DNA of 64,000 nucleotides from Isoptericola dokdonensis DS-3 (GCF_001636295.1 NZ_CP014209.1:372001-436000); one strand, 5' to 3'. Numbered from the stretch's first letter, positions 33,590-43,304 are shown. Made by a program: numbers and translations. Notes: generated by a model not told the origin, from the sequence alone.

Positions 33590-34368
33590 GAGGACTTGGC
33601 TCCGATCCACACGGCAGCACCGATCATCAGGCCCAGGCCGACGACCCAGGCCCACAGGCCCTCGCTGACGGGGCCGAGGGAGCCGAGCGTGAGGCCGCCG
33701 GCAGATCCCTCGTGCTGCTCGAAGATGTAGGCGATGATGTCGCGCTTCTCTTCGGGGGTGATGTTGGCGTCGTTGAAGACCGGCATGGACTGGGGGCCGG
33801 TCAGCATGGCCTGGTAGATGTTGCGCTCCGAGACGTCGAGCAGCGGGGGCGCCCACTTGCCCTCGGAGAGCGCGCCACCGGCGCCGACGGCGTTGTGGCA
33901 CATGGCGCAGTTCGTGCGGAACAGCAGCGCTCCGTTGGAGGAGTCGCCGGCGCTGGCGTCGACCTGCTCGTCCGTCGGGATGGCCGGTCCGGGGCCGAGT
34001 GAGGCGACGTAGGCCGCGAGCTGGGCGGTCTGCTCCTCGTTCATCTGGCGAGGCTTCTCGGCCGCCTGGGGGCCGTTGAGCTGCATCGGCATGCGGCCGG
34101 TGGACACCTGGAAGTCCACGGACGCCGCACCCACGCCCACGAGCGAGGGCGCCTCGGCGGTGCCTTCGGCGTTCGGGCCGTGGCACGTGGCGCAGTTGGC
34201 CTGGAAGAGCCGCTCGCCCTCCTCCACGTCGGTCGCTGTGCTGGCGGTGTCGGCGCTGGCCGGAGTCGGTGCCAGGGTGGCGTACACACCACCCATGAGC
34301 AGCAGCGCCAGCAGCATCAGCACGACCGGGGCGGCCCGGTGGTGCCGGCGGGCGGCGAGTGCCTTCAC
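33586..34368 (-). CDS. qcrC: Menaquinol-cytochrome c reductase diheme cytochrome c subunit
   Basis: 260 residues. An N-terminal signal-anchor (VVLMLLALLLMGGVYATL, about 16-33) precedes two cytochrome c domains with CxxCH motifs CATCHG (about 59) and CAMCHN (about 155), and a C-terminal anchor helix (LWAWVVGLGLMIGAAVWIG). The diheme QcrC replaces soluble cytochrome c by passing electrons directly to the aa3 oxidase. ATG 34368. It lies 67 bp downstream of ctaE and starts the coupled qcrC-qcrA-qcrB run. Confidence 0.97.
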   Translation of the reverse strand: MKALAARRHHRAAPVVLMLLALLLMGGVYATLAPTPASADTASTATDVEEGERLFQANCATCHGPNAEGTAEAPSLVGVGAASVDFQVSTGRMPMQLNGPQAAEKPRQMNEEQTAQLAAYVASLGPGPAIPTDEQVDASAGDSSNGALLFRTNCAMCHNAVGAGGALSEGKWAPPLLDVSERNIYQAMLTGPQSMPVFNDANITPEEKRDIIAYIFEQHEGSAGGLTLGSLGPVSEGLWAWVVGLGLMIGAAVWIGAKSS

Positions 34369-34435
34369 GAAAATGTCCTCGTCTCGCAGGTGGTTGGTGC
34401 AGGGGCTGTGCCGGCGACGTCGCCGGTCGGGGGGA

Positions 34436-35080
34436 TCACTTCAGGACGTAGATGACCAGGAACAGGAAGATCCAGACGACGTCGACGAAGTGCCAGTAGT
34501 AGGAGACCACGAGCCCGGTGGTGACCTCGTGATGGGTGAACCGCTTGGCGCGGAAGGAGCGGCCGAGCAGGAACAGGAAGGCGATGAGGCCGCCGATGAC
34601 GTGGAGGCCGTGGAAGCCGGTCGCCAGGTAGAAGACGGAGCCGTAGGCGCTGGACGAGATCGTCAGGCCGTGCTCGACGAGCTCCGCGTACTCGAAGATC
34701 TGGCCCGCGACGAAGACGGCGCCCATGAGGTAGGTGAGCGTCATCCACTCGTTCATGCCCCAGAGGCGCAGGTTCAGCAGCGAGCCCGTGCGCGTGGGCT
34801 GGAACCGCTCGGCGGCGAACACGCCGGCCTGGCAGGTCACCGAGGACAGCACGAGGATCGTGGTGTTGATCAGCGGGAACGTGAAGCTGACCATGTCGGC
34901 CTGGGCCGCCCACTCGTCCTCCGGCATCACGGAGCGGACCGTGAAGTACATGGCGAAGAGGCCCGCGAAGAACATGAGCTCGCTCGCGAGCCAGACGATC
35001 GTCCCGACCGAGACGGGGTTCGGTCGGTTGACTGTCACGTGCTGGTGGGCGTGGGGGGCAGCAGCCGTTGCGGTCGACAC
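34436..35080 (-). CDS. ctaE: Cytochrome c oxidase subunit III
   Basis: About 214 residues with five helices ([99 protein letters not shown]), the usual actinobacterial form. [10 protein letters not shown] and WHFVDVVW are subunit III signatures. Start: GTG 35080 gives [12 protein letters not shown], like homologues, and a CATAAT box ends 7 nt upstream. ATG 35089 is in frame, three codons longer. It is transcribed toward qcrCAB, so oxidase subunit III and the bc complex share an operon. Confidence 0.94.
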   Translation of the reverse strand: MSTATAAAPHAHQHVTVNRPNPVSVGTIVWLASELMFFAGLFAMYFTVRSVMPEDEWAAQADMVSFTFPLINTTILVLSSVTCQAGVFAAERFQPTRTGSLLNLRLWGMNEWMTLTYLMGAVFVAGQIFEYAELVEHGLTISSSAYGSVFYLATGFHGLHVIGGLIAFLFLLGRSFRAKRFTHHEVTTGLVVSYYWHFVDVVWIFLFLVIYVLK

Positions 35081-35291
35081 ATCAGCCATTATGGCGGACG
35101 TGGGGCGGCTTCGAGGACTCGGAGGGGGCGGATCGTGGAGATCGGCCTCACGGAATCTGCAGAATCACGGCGTCGAGGGCCGTCTTCATGACGGAACTCG
35201 CCGGAGTGCCAGGAAAAGACCACGTCCCGGTGCTGACCGAGGTGACGGTGCTGTGCCACGATGCCATGAAACGACGGCGAAGGGATGCTCG

Positions 35292-35681
35292 ATGACGACC
35301 GGCCCGCGAGTCCTGCTGTACAGCGACGACAGCACCGTGCGAGACCACGTGCGGCTCGCCGTCGGGCCACGTCTGGGGGTGGGGCAGCCCGACCTCGTGT
35401 GGACGGAGGTGGCCACCGCCGCAGCCGTCGTCGAGGCGGCGCACTCGCGCCGGTTCGACCTGCTCGTCCTGGACGGCGAGGCCGACAAGGCGGGCGGCAT
35501 GGGCGTCTGCCGCCAGCTCAAGAACGAGGTCTACCAGTGCCCTCCCGTGCTGGTGCTGACGGCCCGGCCCGACGACGCGTGGCTCGCCTCGTGGTCGCTC
35601 GCCGACGCCGTCGTGCCGCGCCCGCTGGACCCGTTGGCCGTGCAGCGCGCGGTCGCCCAGACCCTGACGCAGCCCGTCTGA
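35292..35681 (+). CDS. Stand-alone response-regulator receiver-like protein
   Basis: 129 residues, one receiver domain and no output domain. Acidic pocket YSDDSTV (about 10-16), phospho-acceptor Asp in [16 protein letters not shown] (about 61), and conserved Thr in [10 protein letters not shown] are present. The conserved lysine (KP) is Arg in [16 protein letters not shown] precedes ATG 35292. No histidine kinase is nearby. It lies between ctaE and trpD, divergent from the respiratory operon. A signalling or protein-binding role is likely; partner unknown. Confidence 0.8.
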   Translation: MTTGPRVLLYSDDSTVRDHVRLAVGPRLGVGQPDLVWTEVATAAAVVEAAHSRRFDLLVLDGEADKAGGMGVCRQLKNEVYQCPPVLVLTARPDDAWLASWSLADAVVPRPLDPLAVQRAVAQTLTQPV

Positions 35682-35805
35682 CGCCGACCGGCGAGACCGG
35701 GGGGTGCCGGGCCCCCCGCGTGGGCTACCGTGCGACGCGGACCATCCGGTCCCGGCCGTGCTCGTCCCCGACCGGTCGACCCCGACCCGCCCAGTGAGGA
35801 CCGTC

Positions 35806-36867
35806 GTGCCCGACATCGATCCCGCCTCGACCACCTGGCCCGGCCTGCTCACCGCGCTGGTGGCCGGGGACGACCTCTCCGCCGCACAGACGTCCTGGGC
35901 GATGGACCAGGTCATGGCGGGGGAGGTGCCGCCCGCCCGCCTGGCCGGCTTCCTCGTCGCGCTGCGCGCGAAGGGCGAGACGGCGGCCGAGCTGACGGGC
36001 CTCGCGGAGGCGATGCTCGCCCACGCGATCCGCATCGAGGTGCCCGGCCCGATCGTCGACCTCGTCGGGACGGGCGGCGACCGGCACCACACCGTGAACA
36101 TCTCGACGATGGCGGCGGTCGTCGTGGCGGGCGCGGGCCTGCGCGTGGTCAAGCACGGCAACCGGGCGGCGTCGTCCTCCTCCGGCTCGGCCGACGTCCT
36201 GGAGGCCCTGGGCGTGCGGCTCGACCAGCCGGCGGCGCGCGTGGCGGAGATCGCGCAGGAGGCGGGCATCACGTTCTGCTTCGCGGGCATGTTCCACCCG
36301 TCGATGCGGCACGCCGCGACGGCCCGCGGCGAGCTGGGGATCGCGACCGCCTTCAACTTCCTGGGTCCGCTGACGAACCCTGCGCAGCCCGGCGCCACGG
36401 CCGTGGGGTGCGCCGACGCCAGGATGGCGCCGCTCATGGCGGGCGTGCTCGCCGCCCGCGGGACGCGGGCGCTGGTGTTCCGCGGCGACGACGGCCTCGA
36501 CGAGCTGGCGGCGACCGGCGCCGCCACGGTCTGGGAGGTCCGTGACGGCGAGGTGGCCGAGCAGCGGCTCGTGGCGACGGAGCTGGGCCTGCGGCCGGTC
36601 ACGCTCGACGAGCTGCGCGGCGCGGACGCGGCGTACAACGCCGCCGTGGCACGGGAGGTCCTGACGGGTGGCGGCGCGGCGGCCGTGCGGGAGACCGTGC
36701 TGCTGAACGCCGCTGCGGCGCTGGTGGCCGACGGCACCCTGCCGGGCACCGGAGAGGGTTCCCTCGCCGACCGGCTGACGGCCGGTCTCGGTCACGCGGC
36801 GCGCAGCGTCGACGACGGCGCGGCCTCGACCGTGCTGGAGCGCTGGGTCGCCGCCACGGGACGGTGA
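35806..36867 (+). CDS. trpD: Anthranilate phosphoribosyltransferase
   Basis: 353 residues. TrpD joins anthranilate to PRPP in tryptophan synthesis. Motifs: [17 protein letters not shown] (PRPP loop), [33 protein letters not shown] (anthranilate channel), GPLTNPAQP, and HGxDGLDE-like [12 protein letters not shown] 35806 has GAGG 6 nt upstream; a TACCGT box at 35725-35730 may be the -10. No other trp gene is in the window, as in other actinobacteria where trpD is unlinked. Confidence 0.95.
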   Translation: MPDIDPASTTWPGLLTALVAGDDLSAAQTSWAMDQVMAGEVPPARLAGFLVALRAKGETAAELTGLAEAMLAHAIRIEVPGPIVDLVGTGGDRHHTVNISTMAAVVVAGAGLRVVKHGNRAASSSSGSADVLEALGVRLDQPAARVAEIAQEAGITFCFAGMFHPSMRHAATARGELGIATAFNFLGPLTNPAQPGATAVGCADARMAPLMAGVLAARGTRALVFRGDDGLDELAATGAATVWEVRDGEVAEQRLVATELGLRPVTLDELRGADAAYNAAVAREVLTGGGAAAVRETVLLNAAAALVADGTLPGTGEGSLADRLTAGLGHAARSVDDGAASTVLERWVAATGR

Positions 36868-36883
36868 CCCGTCCAGGGGCTGG

Positions 36884-37165
36884 TCAGTCCGACAGGCCGA
36901 GCGCGAACGCCTGCTCGAGGTCGACCTTCGAGTAGGCGCGGAACGCGATGAGGGTCTCGGTGCGCAGCACGCCGGGAACCTTGCTGATGCCGTCGGCGAT
37001 GACGTCGGCGAGGGCGTCGTGCTCACGCACCCGGACCATCGCGACGAGGTCGGCCTTCCCGGTCACCGAGTAGACCTCGCTGACGCCGGCCAGGTCGGTG
37101 ACCTGCGTGGCGACCTCGGGGATCCGGTCGGGCGCGGTGTCGATGAGAACGATCGCGGTCAGCAT
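36884..37165 (-). CDS. Lrp/AsnC ligand-binding (RAM) domain protein without HTH
   Basis: 93 residues: TAIVLIDTAPDRIPEVATQVTDLAGVSEVYSVTGKADLVAMVRVRE and VPGVLRTETLIAFRAYS are the RAM domain of Lrp/AsnC regulators. There is no DNA-binding domain. Such short proteins form oligomers that bind amino acids or associate with full-length Lrp. ATG 37165 lies 6 nt after TAGCAT (complement of 37172-37177) and overlaps the end of the exonuclease/UvrC-like gene by 7 bp, so it can use its own leaderless promoter. Confidence 0.88.
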   Translation of the reverse strand: MLTAIVLIDTAPDRIPEVATQVTDLAGVSEVYSVTGKADLVAMVRVREHDALADVIADGISKVPGVLRTETLIAFRAYSKVDLEQAFALGLSD

Positions 37166-38916
37166 GGGTCCATGCTATCGACGTCGTCGGTCGCCAGCGC
37201 CACGGCGGCGGCGACGTCGTCGAGGTCCGCGTGCGACGCGGCCGCGCGCACGGGGCAGGTCCACGGGTCGCTGACGGCGACCAGACGGACGTCAGGGGTG
37301 TCGAGCCAGCGCAGGAGCAGGTCGGCCTCCTCCGGGTGGCTCGCCGGGGCTGGTGCCGCCGGGGCCTCGACGACCTCGGCCGTGGCGCGCAGCGCCTCCA
37401 CCAGCGGCCACGGGTCCTCGCCCGGCCCACTGACCCCGGTCGCGGCGAGCCGGGCGTGCCGCACCACGACGACCTCCCACCCGCCGGTCGCGGTGGGCCG
37501 GGCCGCGACGAGCTCGCGGCAGCGGCTGAGCGGGTCGAGCCGCTGCGCCCGGTCGGCGCCTCGCACGAAGGCCCGCAGCCGTGCGGTGACCTGCCCGGCC
37601 TCCTCGTAGCGTTCCTGCGCGGCCAGACGGCCGACCCGGTCGGCCAGCGCCCGGACCACGGGCCCGGGATCGCCGGTGAGCACGTCGGCCGCGGCGGCGG
37701 ACACGTCCGCGTACCCGACGTCGGGGCCGGTCGTGGCGGTGCAGGGGGCGGAGCAGCGGTCGAGGCCGGCGAGCGCGCAGGGGCTGCGCCGTTCCCTGGC
37801 GACGAGCGGCAGCCGCTGCGTGCACTGGCGCAGGGGCAGGGCGTCGTGCAGGGCCGCGACGGCGTCCTGGGCGGTGCGGCGGGACGTGAACGGGCCGATG
37901 TGGGGGACGTCGCCGACGACGTCCCCCACGACCGACAACCGGGGGTACGGCTCGTCGGTGAGCCGCACCCACGTCTGTCGCTCGGGGTGCTTGGAGCGCC
38001 GGTTGTACCGCGGTGCGTGCTCGGCGATGAGGCGGAGCTCGCGCACCTGCGCCTCGAGGGGGGTCGCGCACACGACCGGGGTGACGGCGTGCGCGATGCG
38101 CACCATCTCGGTGATGCGGCGGCGCTTCTCGGCCGCGGTGAAGTACGACCGCACGCGCTGGTGGATGTTCGTGGAGGTCCCGACGTACAGCACCTCGTCG
38201 TCGGGGCCGCGGAACAGGTAGACGCCGGGGGAGCGGGGCAGGCCGTCGGCGAGGGTCGCCTTGCGCCGGACGTCGGCGGGCACCGGGTCGGCCGCGGTGG
38301 CGAGGTCCTCGAGGTGGGTGACGCCGAGCGGCGCGAGGCGCTCCAGCAGCCCGTGGAGCACGTCGACCGTGGCGCGCGCGTCGGCCAGGGCGCGGTGCTC
38401 GGGCGACGTGCGGGCGTGGAACAGGGTCGCCAGGGTGCTCAGCTTGTGGTTGCGCGCCTCGTCCCGCGTGACGACCCGGCGGGCGAGCGGCAGGGTGTCG
38501 ACGACGGTGAAGCCGGGCCACGGGTGGTCCAGGGCGGCGCAGGCGCTGCGCAGGAACCCGATGTCGAACGGCGCGTTGTGGGCGACGAGCACGGCGCCGT
38601 GCGCGAACTCGAGGAAGCTCGGCAGCACGAGCTCGATGCCGGGCGCGGTGGCGACCATCGCGGTGGTGATGCCGGTCAGCCGTGCGACGAACGCGGGGAC
38701 GGGACGCCCCGGGTCGACGAGCGACTGGAACTCGCCCAGGACCTCGCCGCCACGGACCTTGACGGCGCCGATCTCGGTGATGCCGGAGTCGTCGGCGCGG
38801 CTTCCCGTGGTCTCCAGGTCGACGACGACGAAGGTGACGTCCCGCAGCGGCGTGCCCAGGTCGGCGAACGAGAGCTGGACCCCGGCGCCGACGTCCGGGA
38901 GGGTGCTGCTGGACAT
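37159..38916 (-). CDS. DEDDh exonuclease / GIY-YIG UvrC-like fusion protein
   Basis: 585 residues. Residues ~28-190 are a DnaQ-type 3'-5' exonuclease: VVVDLETTGS (two metal acidics), VAHNAPFDIGFL, and HRALADARAT (His/Asp). Residues ~225-310 are a GIY-YIG nuclease (SPGVYLFRG...LYVGTSTNIHQRVRSYF). The rest follows UvrC, with a Cys-containing CALAGLDRCSAPC and a UVR-like helix pair (RLAAQERYEEAGQVTARL). It resembles the mycobacterial UvrC-like gene beside trpD (from memory) and Cho-like fusions. It probably acts in DNA repair, processing incised damage. A TACCGT box ends 7 nt before ATG 38916. Confidence 0.9.
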   Translation of the reverse strand: MSSSTLPDVGAGVQLSFADLGTPLRDVTFVVVDLETTGSRADDSGITEIGAVKVRGGEVLGEFQSLVDPGRPVPAFVARLTGITTAMVATAPGIELVLPSFLEFAHGAVLVAHNAPFDIGFLRSACAALDHPWPGFTVVDTLPLARRVVTRDEARNHKLSTLATLFHARTSPEHRALADARATVDVLHGLLERLAPLGVTHLEDLATAADPVPADVRRKATLADGLPRSPGVYLFRGPDDEVLYVGTSTNIHQRVRSYFTAAEKRRRITEMVRIAHAVTPVVCATPLEAQVRELRLIAEHAPRYNRRSKHPERQTWVRLTDEPYPRLSVVGDVVGDVPHIGPFTSRRTAQDAVAALHDALPLRQCTQRLPLVARERRSPCALAGLDRCSAPCTATTGPDVGYADVSAAAADVLTGDPGPVVRALADRVGRLAAQERYEEAGQVTARLRAFVRGADRAQRLDPLSRCRELVAARPTATGGWEVVVVRHARLAATGVSGPGEDPWPLVEALRATAEVVEAPAAPAPASHPEEADLLLRWLDTPDVRLVAVSDPWTCPVRAAASHADLDDVAAAVALATDDVDSMDPC

Positions 38917-38963
38917 GGCCGGGACGGTAGCCGGGGCCACCGACACCGTCCCGGCCCGTCGGG

Positions 38964-40766
38964 TCAGTCCTTGCTGCGGGTGTCGCGGTAGAGCTCGTCG
39001 ATCTCGGTGGCGAAGTCCGCGACGAAGACGTGGCGGCGCACGCTCTGCTTCGGCGTCAGGTAGCCGTTCTCGACGGTGAGGTCGCCCGGCAGGACGCTGA
39101 ACTTGCGGATCGACTCCGCCTTGGAGACGGCCTCGTTGGCGCGGGTGACCGCGGAGTCGAGCGCGGCGAGCACGTCCGCGTCGTCCTTGGCCTGCGCGGG
39201 CGTCATCTCCGGCTTGCCGTGCATCTTCAGCCAGCCCGGCAGGCCCTCGGCGTCGAGGGTGATGAGCGCACCGATGAACGGGCGGTTGTCGCCGACGACG
39301 ACGCACTGGCTGACCAGGGCGTGGGCGCGGATGCGGTCCTCGAGCATCGCCGGGGCGACGTTCTTGCCGCCGGCGGTCACGATGATCTCCTTCTTGCGGC
39401 CGGTGATCGCCAGGAAGCCGTCGTCGTCGATCGTGCCGAGGTCGCCGGTGCGGAACCAGCCGTCGTCGAACGACTCGGCCGTCGCCTCGGCGTTGTTGTG
39501 GTAGCCGCGGAAGACCTGGATGCCCTTCAGCTGGATCTCGCCGTCCGCGGCGAGGCGGGCGCTGCAGCCGGGCAGCTGGAGGCCGACGGAGCCGATGCGG
39601 TTCGCGCCGGGGCGGTTCACGCTCGTCGGGGCGGTGGACTCGGTGAGGCCGTAGCCCTCGAGCACGGTCAGACCGATGCCGCGGAAGAAGTGGCCGAGGC
39701 GCTCGCCCAGCGGGCCGCCGCCTGAGACTGCGTATCGCGCCTGGCCGCCGAGCGCGGCGAGGAGCTTGCCGTAGACGAGGCGACCGGCCACCGCGTGCTG
39801 CACGTTCAGCCAGAACGACGGACCGCCGGTGTCCTGCGCGCGCGACCATGCGATCGCCGTCGCGGTGGCCCAGTGGAAGATCTTCAGCTTGCCGCCGGCC
39901 GCCGCCTTCTGCTCGGCCGAGTTGTAGACCTTCTCGAAGACGCGCGGCACCGCGAGGATGTAGGTCGGGCGGAACGCGCCCAGACCCTCGGTCACCGTCT
40001 TGAGGTTGTCCCAGTGCCCGAGCACGGTGCCGCCCGAGATCGCGAGGACCTCGATGAACCGCGCGAAGACGTGGGCCAGCGGGAGGAACAGCAGCGTGCG
40101 GCCGCCCGCGGAGAACACCTCGGGGACGGCGACGACGGCGTTCGCGGCCAGGGACGCGAAGTTGCCGTGCGTGAGCTGGGCGCCCTTGGGGCGGCCGGTC
40201 GTGCCCGACGTGTAGATGATGGTGGCGACGTCGTCGAGGCCGGCGAGCGCGCGACGCCGCGCGATCTCGGCGTCGTCGACGTCGGCACCCGCGGCGACGA
40301 GCCGGTCGACGGCGCCGTCCTCGATGGACAGCACCTCGCCCAGCGTGGGCGCGGCGGGGCGGGCCTTCTCGACCAGCTCGGCGAGCTCTGAGGTCTCGGC
40401 GACCAGCAGGCGCACGCCGGCGTCCGTGACGATCCACTCCACCTGCTCGGCGGAGCTCGTCTCGTAGACCGGGACCGGCACGGCGCCGGCGGCCCACACC
40501 GCGAAGTCCAGCAGCGTCCACTCGTACCGGGTGCGGGACATGATGCCGACCGGGTCGCCGGGCTCGACGCCGAGCGCGACCAGGCCCTTGGCCACGGCGA
40601 CGACCTCGGCGTCGAAGGCGCCCGCGGAGAGGGCCTCCCAGCGCCCGTCGACGACACGCTCGATCACCGTCCCGGCGGGGTCCTGGGCGACACGCGTCGC
40701 GAGGACGTCGTTGAGGTTCGACGTGGCGGGGAGTTCCACGAGGGGGGGAACGGTGATCTCGTCCAT
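38964..40766 (-). CDS. Long-chain fatty-acid-CoA ligase (AMP-forming)
   Basis: 600 residues, FadD15-like. The ATP/AMP loop is IIYTSGTTGRPKGAQLTHGN (about 185). The adenylate motif is EGYGLTESTAP (about 375), and hinge and C-terminal motifs are WFRTGDLGTIDDDGFLAITGRKKEIIVTAGGKNVAP (in parts, about 470-505). An insert typical of long-chain synthetases links the N-terminal lobes. It activates fatty acids to acyl-CoA at the membrane. ATG 40766. It lies 47 bp after the exonuclease start on the same strand and may be transcribed with it. Confidence 0.92.
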   Translation of the reverse strand: MDEITVPPLVELPATSNLNDVLATRVAQDPAGTVIERVVDGRWEALSAGAFDAEVVAVAKGLVALGVEPGDPVGIMSRTRYEWTLLDFAVWAAGAVPVPVYETSSAEQVEWIVTDAGVRLLVAETSELAELVEKARPAAPTLGEVLSIEDGAVDRLVAAGADVDDAEIARRRALAGLDDVATIIYTSGTTGRPKGAQLTHGNFASLAANAVVAVPEVFSAGGRTLLFLPLAHVFARFIEVLAISGGTVLGHWDNLKTVTEGLGAFRPTYILAVPRVFEKVYNSAEQKAAAGGKLKIFHWATATAIAWSRAQDTGGPSFWLNVQHAVAGRLVYGKLLAALGGQARYAVSGGGPLGERLGHFFRGIGLTVLEGYGLTESTAPTSVNRPGANRIGSVGLQLPGCSARLAADGEIQLKGIQVFRGYHNNAEATAESFDDGWFRTGDLGTIDDDGFLAITGRKKEIIVTAGGKNVAPAMLEDRIRAHALVSQCVVVGDNRPFIGALITLDAEGLPGWLKMHGKPEMTPAQAKDDADVLAALDSAVTRANEAVSKAESIRKFSVLPGDLTVENGYLTPKQSVRRHVFVADFATEIDELYRDTRSKD

Positions 40767-40990
40767 GCTGGCTCCAGTGGCAGGGTCCGTGGGTGGGCGT
40801 CACGATACCGGGTCGCAGGGGTGCCGCGGCACCCTCCCGGGCGTCGTGCGCCGGCCGGTCGGCGGGCGGACACGTTCGTGCAGGGCACCGCGAGGTCGGT
40901 AGGGTGTAGTGGGCGCGCGAGCCGCGCCCTTCCCCCGCGCCGGCCGGCCCTCGCCGCCCGACGCCCCGAGAGCGATCGTGAGGTTGAGGC

Positions 40991-41935
40991 ATGCACGCCA
41001 TCGGAGTCGACATCGGCGGCACGAAGATCGCCGTCGGCGTCGTGGACGAGTCCGGTCGCATCCTGGCCAAGGTCCGTCGTGAGACCACGGCGGACGACGT
41101 CGCGAGCATCGACCGGGCCATCGCCGACGCGTGCAACGAGCTCACCCAGGAGCACCAGGTGGGGGCCATCGGGCTCGCCGCCGCGGGCTTCGTCTCGCCG
41201 GACCGCACGTCCGTCCAGTTCGCGCCCAACATCGCCTGGCGCGAGTACCCGTTGGCCGAACGTGTCGCGAAGCTCGTCGAGGTCGACGTCCCCGTCGTCG
41301 TCGAGAACGACGCCAACGCGGCCGGCTGGGCCGAGTTCCGCTTCGGCGCGGGCCGGGCGGCCACCGACATGATCATGCTGACCGTGGGCACGGGGCTGGG
41401 CGGCGCCGTCGTCGTCGACCGTGAGCTGGTGCGCGGCAAGTGGGGCGTCGCGGCGGAGGTCGGCCACATGCGGGTCGTGCCGGGCGGCCACTACTGCGGG
41501 TGCGGGCACGAGGGGTGCTGGGAGCAGTACGCCTCGGGCAGCGCGCTGGTGCGCGACGCCCGCCAGGCTGCCATCGCGCAGCCGGCACGCGCCCGACACC
41601 TGCTCGAGCTCGCCGGCGGCGACGCCGAGTCGATCGCCGGGCCCCACGTCACCGAGGCGGCCCAGGCGGGCGACCCGCTCGCCCTCGAGCTCCTCGCGAC
41701 GCTCGGCCGCTGGATCGGCGAGGGCGCCGCGTCGGTGGCGGCCCTGCTGGATCCCGAGCTGTTCGTCATCGGCGGCGGCGTCGGCGCCGCCGGGGACCTC
41801 CTGCTGCTTCCCGTGCGCAAGGCCTACCAGGCGCAGCTCTCCGCCCTGGGCCACCGCCCGGAGGCCCAGATCGAGCTCGCCGAGCACGGCAACGAGGCGG
41901 GCATCGTCGGCGCGGCGGACCTGGCCCGCCGCTGA
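40991..41935 (+). CDS. glk: ROK-family glucokinase
   Basis: 314 residues. N-terminal phosphate loop GVDIGGTKIAVGVVD; catalytic Asp in VENDANAAGWAE (about 103-115); second phosphate motif LTVGTGLGGAVV; and the ROK zinc motif CGCGHEGCWEQYASG (about 170-184) after GHMRV. This is the glucose kinase type common in actinobacteria, feeding glycolysis. TAGGGT at 40902-40907 may be the -10; GAGGTTGAGG precedes ATG 40991. PPi-PFK is encoded 1.5 kb downstream. Confidence 0.93.
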   Translation: MHAIGVDIGGTKIAVGVVDESGRILAKVRRETTADDVASIDRAIADACNELTQEHQVGAIGLAAAGFVSPDRTSVQFAPNIAWREYPLAERVAKLVEVDVPVVVENDANAAGWAEFRFGAGRAATDMIMLTVGTGLGGAVVVDRELVRGKWGVAAEVGHMRVVPGGHYCGCGHEGCWEQYASGSALVRDARQAAIAQPARARHLLELAGGDAESIAGPHVTEAAQAGDPLALELLATLGRWIGEGAASVAALLDPELFVIGGGVGAAGDLLLLPVRKAYQAQLSALGHRPEAQIELAEHGNEAGIVGAADLARR

Positions 41936-41957
41936 CCCCCGGCCGCGGCGTGCGACG

Positions 41958-42482
41958 TCACACGACGGCGCCGGGGTCGGTGTCGTCGGGGTCGCGACGG
42001 TGGGGCATCCGCCACACCAGCACCCCGACGCCCGCCAGGAACAGCAGCCCGGCGGTGGGCGTCAGCCACCCGGGCAGCACGAGTCCCGGCGCGAACGCGC
42101 CGACGACCACGCGGAGCACCACGAGCAGCGGGACGGCCACCACGACCGTCCACGCGAGCGTCGTCAGCGGCTCCCGGTCGGTGATCGGCCCGGGGTCCGG
42201 CGGGACGAAGTGCGACTCCTCGGCCTCGAGGGCCTCGGCCCCGGGGGTCGTGGGCCAGTCGCGCGGTCCGGCGGCCACGGTGGCGGGCGGGGCCGCGTCG
42301 GTGCTCGGGTCGGGTGCCGGCGGGTCCTCCGCCTCGGTGCCGGTGTCGGCGTCCGCGGCGGGCCCGGCGTCGCGCCGGGGGTCCTCCAGGTCGCCGAGAC
42401 GTGCGACGATGTCGGACCAGCGGGCGTCGACGTCCGCGTCCGGCAGGTCGTCCGGGTCCGCGCCGCGGTCGATGGGGGCCAT
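41958..42482 (-). CDS. Membrane protein with acidic N-terminal tail, unknown function
   Basis: 174 residues. The first ~105 are acidic and Pro/Ala-rich, starting with RWSDIVARLGDL (probable amphipathic helix). Two membrane helices follow (LAWTVVVAVPLLVVLRVVVGAF and AGLLFLAGVGVLVW), and the end is charged. ATG 42482 lies 6 nt after TAGAGT (complement of 42489-42494). Divergent from the acyltransferase. I do not recognise the family. Confidence 0.72.
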   Translation of the reverse strand: MAPIDRGADPDDLPDADVDARWSDIVARLGDLEDPRRDAGPAADADTGTEAEDPPAPDPSTDAAPPATVAAGPRDWPTTPGAEALEAEESHFVPPDPGPITDREPLTTLAWTVVVAVPLLVVLRVVVGAFAPGLVLPGWLTPTAGLLFLAGVGVLVWRMPHRRDPDDTDPGAVV

Positions 42483-42521
42483 GGGACCACTCTATTGTCG
42501 TGGACGTCGCGAGGAGGACGG

Positions 42522-43304
42522 TTGTTCTACTGGGTCATGAGGCACGTGCTGGCCGGGCCGCTGCTGCGCCTGGTGTTCCGGCCGTGGACCAAGGGGCTGG
42601 AGAACGTGCCCGCCGAGGGCGGGGCGATCCTGGCCAGCAACCACCTGGCCGTCATCGACTCGTTCGTGCTGCCGATCGTGCTGGACCGCCAGGTGAAGTT
42701 CCTCGGCAAGTCCGACTACTTCACGGGCCGGGGCCTGCGCGGCCGCCTCGTCGCGGGGTTCATGCGCGGGGTGGGGACGATCCCCGTCGACCGGTCGGGC
42801 GGCAAGGCCAGCGAGGCCGCGCTCCACACGGGGCTGCGGGTCCTCGCCGAGGGCGACCTGTTCGGCATCTACCCGGAGGGCACGCGCAGCCCGGACGGGC
42901 GGCTCTACCGTGGCAAGACGGGGGTGGCGCGGCTCGCCCTGGAGTCGGGCGCCCCGGTGGTCCCGGTGGCGATGATCGGCACCGACGTCGCGCAGCCGCT
43001 CGGCCGGGCGATCCCGAAGCCGATGCCGATCGGCGTGGTCCTGGGCGAGCCGCTCGACTTCAGCCGCTACCGCGGCATGGAGAACGACCGGTTCGTGCTG
43101 CGTGCCGTCGCGGACGAGATCATCTACGCGATCCGCCGCCTCAGCGAGCAGGAGTACGTCGACGTGTACGCGGCGACCATGAAGGCGCGGATCGCGGCCG
43201 GGAACGCCGCGAAGGAGACGGCCGCCGGCACGGCCCCGGGTACCGCCGGCGCGCAGGACGCTCCGGACGCCCCGGGGGAGCAGGGCACCACGCCGTCCGC
43301 CTGA
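42522..43304 (+). CDS. 1-acyl-sn-glycerol-3-phosphate acyltransferase (PlsC-like)
   Basis: 260 residues. Acyltransferase block I is NHLAVIDSF (HxxxxD), block II MRGVGTIPVDR, block III YPEGTRSPDG, and block IV VPVAMIGT. It adds the second acyl chain in phospholipid synthesis at the membrane. The first ~20 residues (FYWVMRHVLAGPLLRLVF) are hydrophobic. Start: TTG 42522, because GAGGAGG lies 4-5 nt upstream; ATG 42537 is five codons later without a signal. The last ~45 residues are Ala/Gly/Thr-rich tail. Confidence 0.92.
   Translation: MFYWVMRHVLAGPLLRLVFRPWTKGLENVPAEGGAILASNHLAVIDSFVLPIVLDRQVKFLGKSDYFTGRGLRGRLVAGFMRGVGTIPVDRSGGKASEAALHTGLRVLAEGDLFGIYPEGTRSPDGRLYRGKTGVARLALESGAPVVPVAMIGTDVAQPLGRAIPKPMPIGVVLGEPLDFSRYRGMENDRFVLRAVADEIIYAIRRLSEQEYVDVYAATMKARIAAGNAAKETAAGTAPGTAGAQDAPDAPGEQGTTPSA

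Noticed and set aside
37159..41469. 1436-residue open frame continuing upstream of the exonuclease/UvrC-like gene
   Set aside because: The upstream part is the out-of-frame complement of the acyl-CoA synthetase region. Real homology starts at the ATG at 38916, which has a promoter box 7 nt before it.
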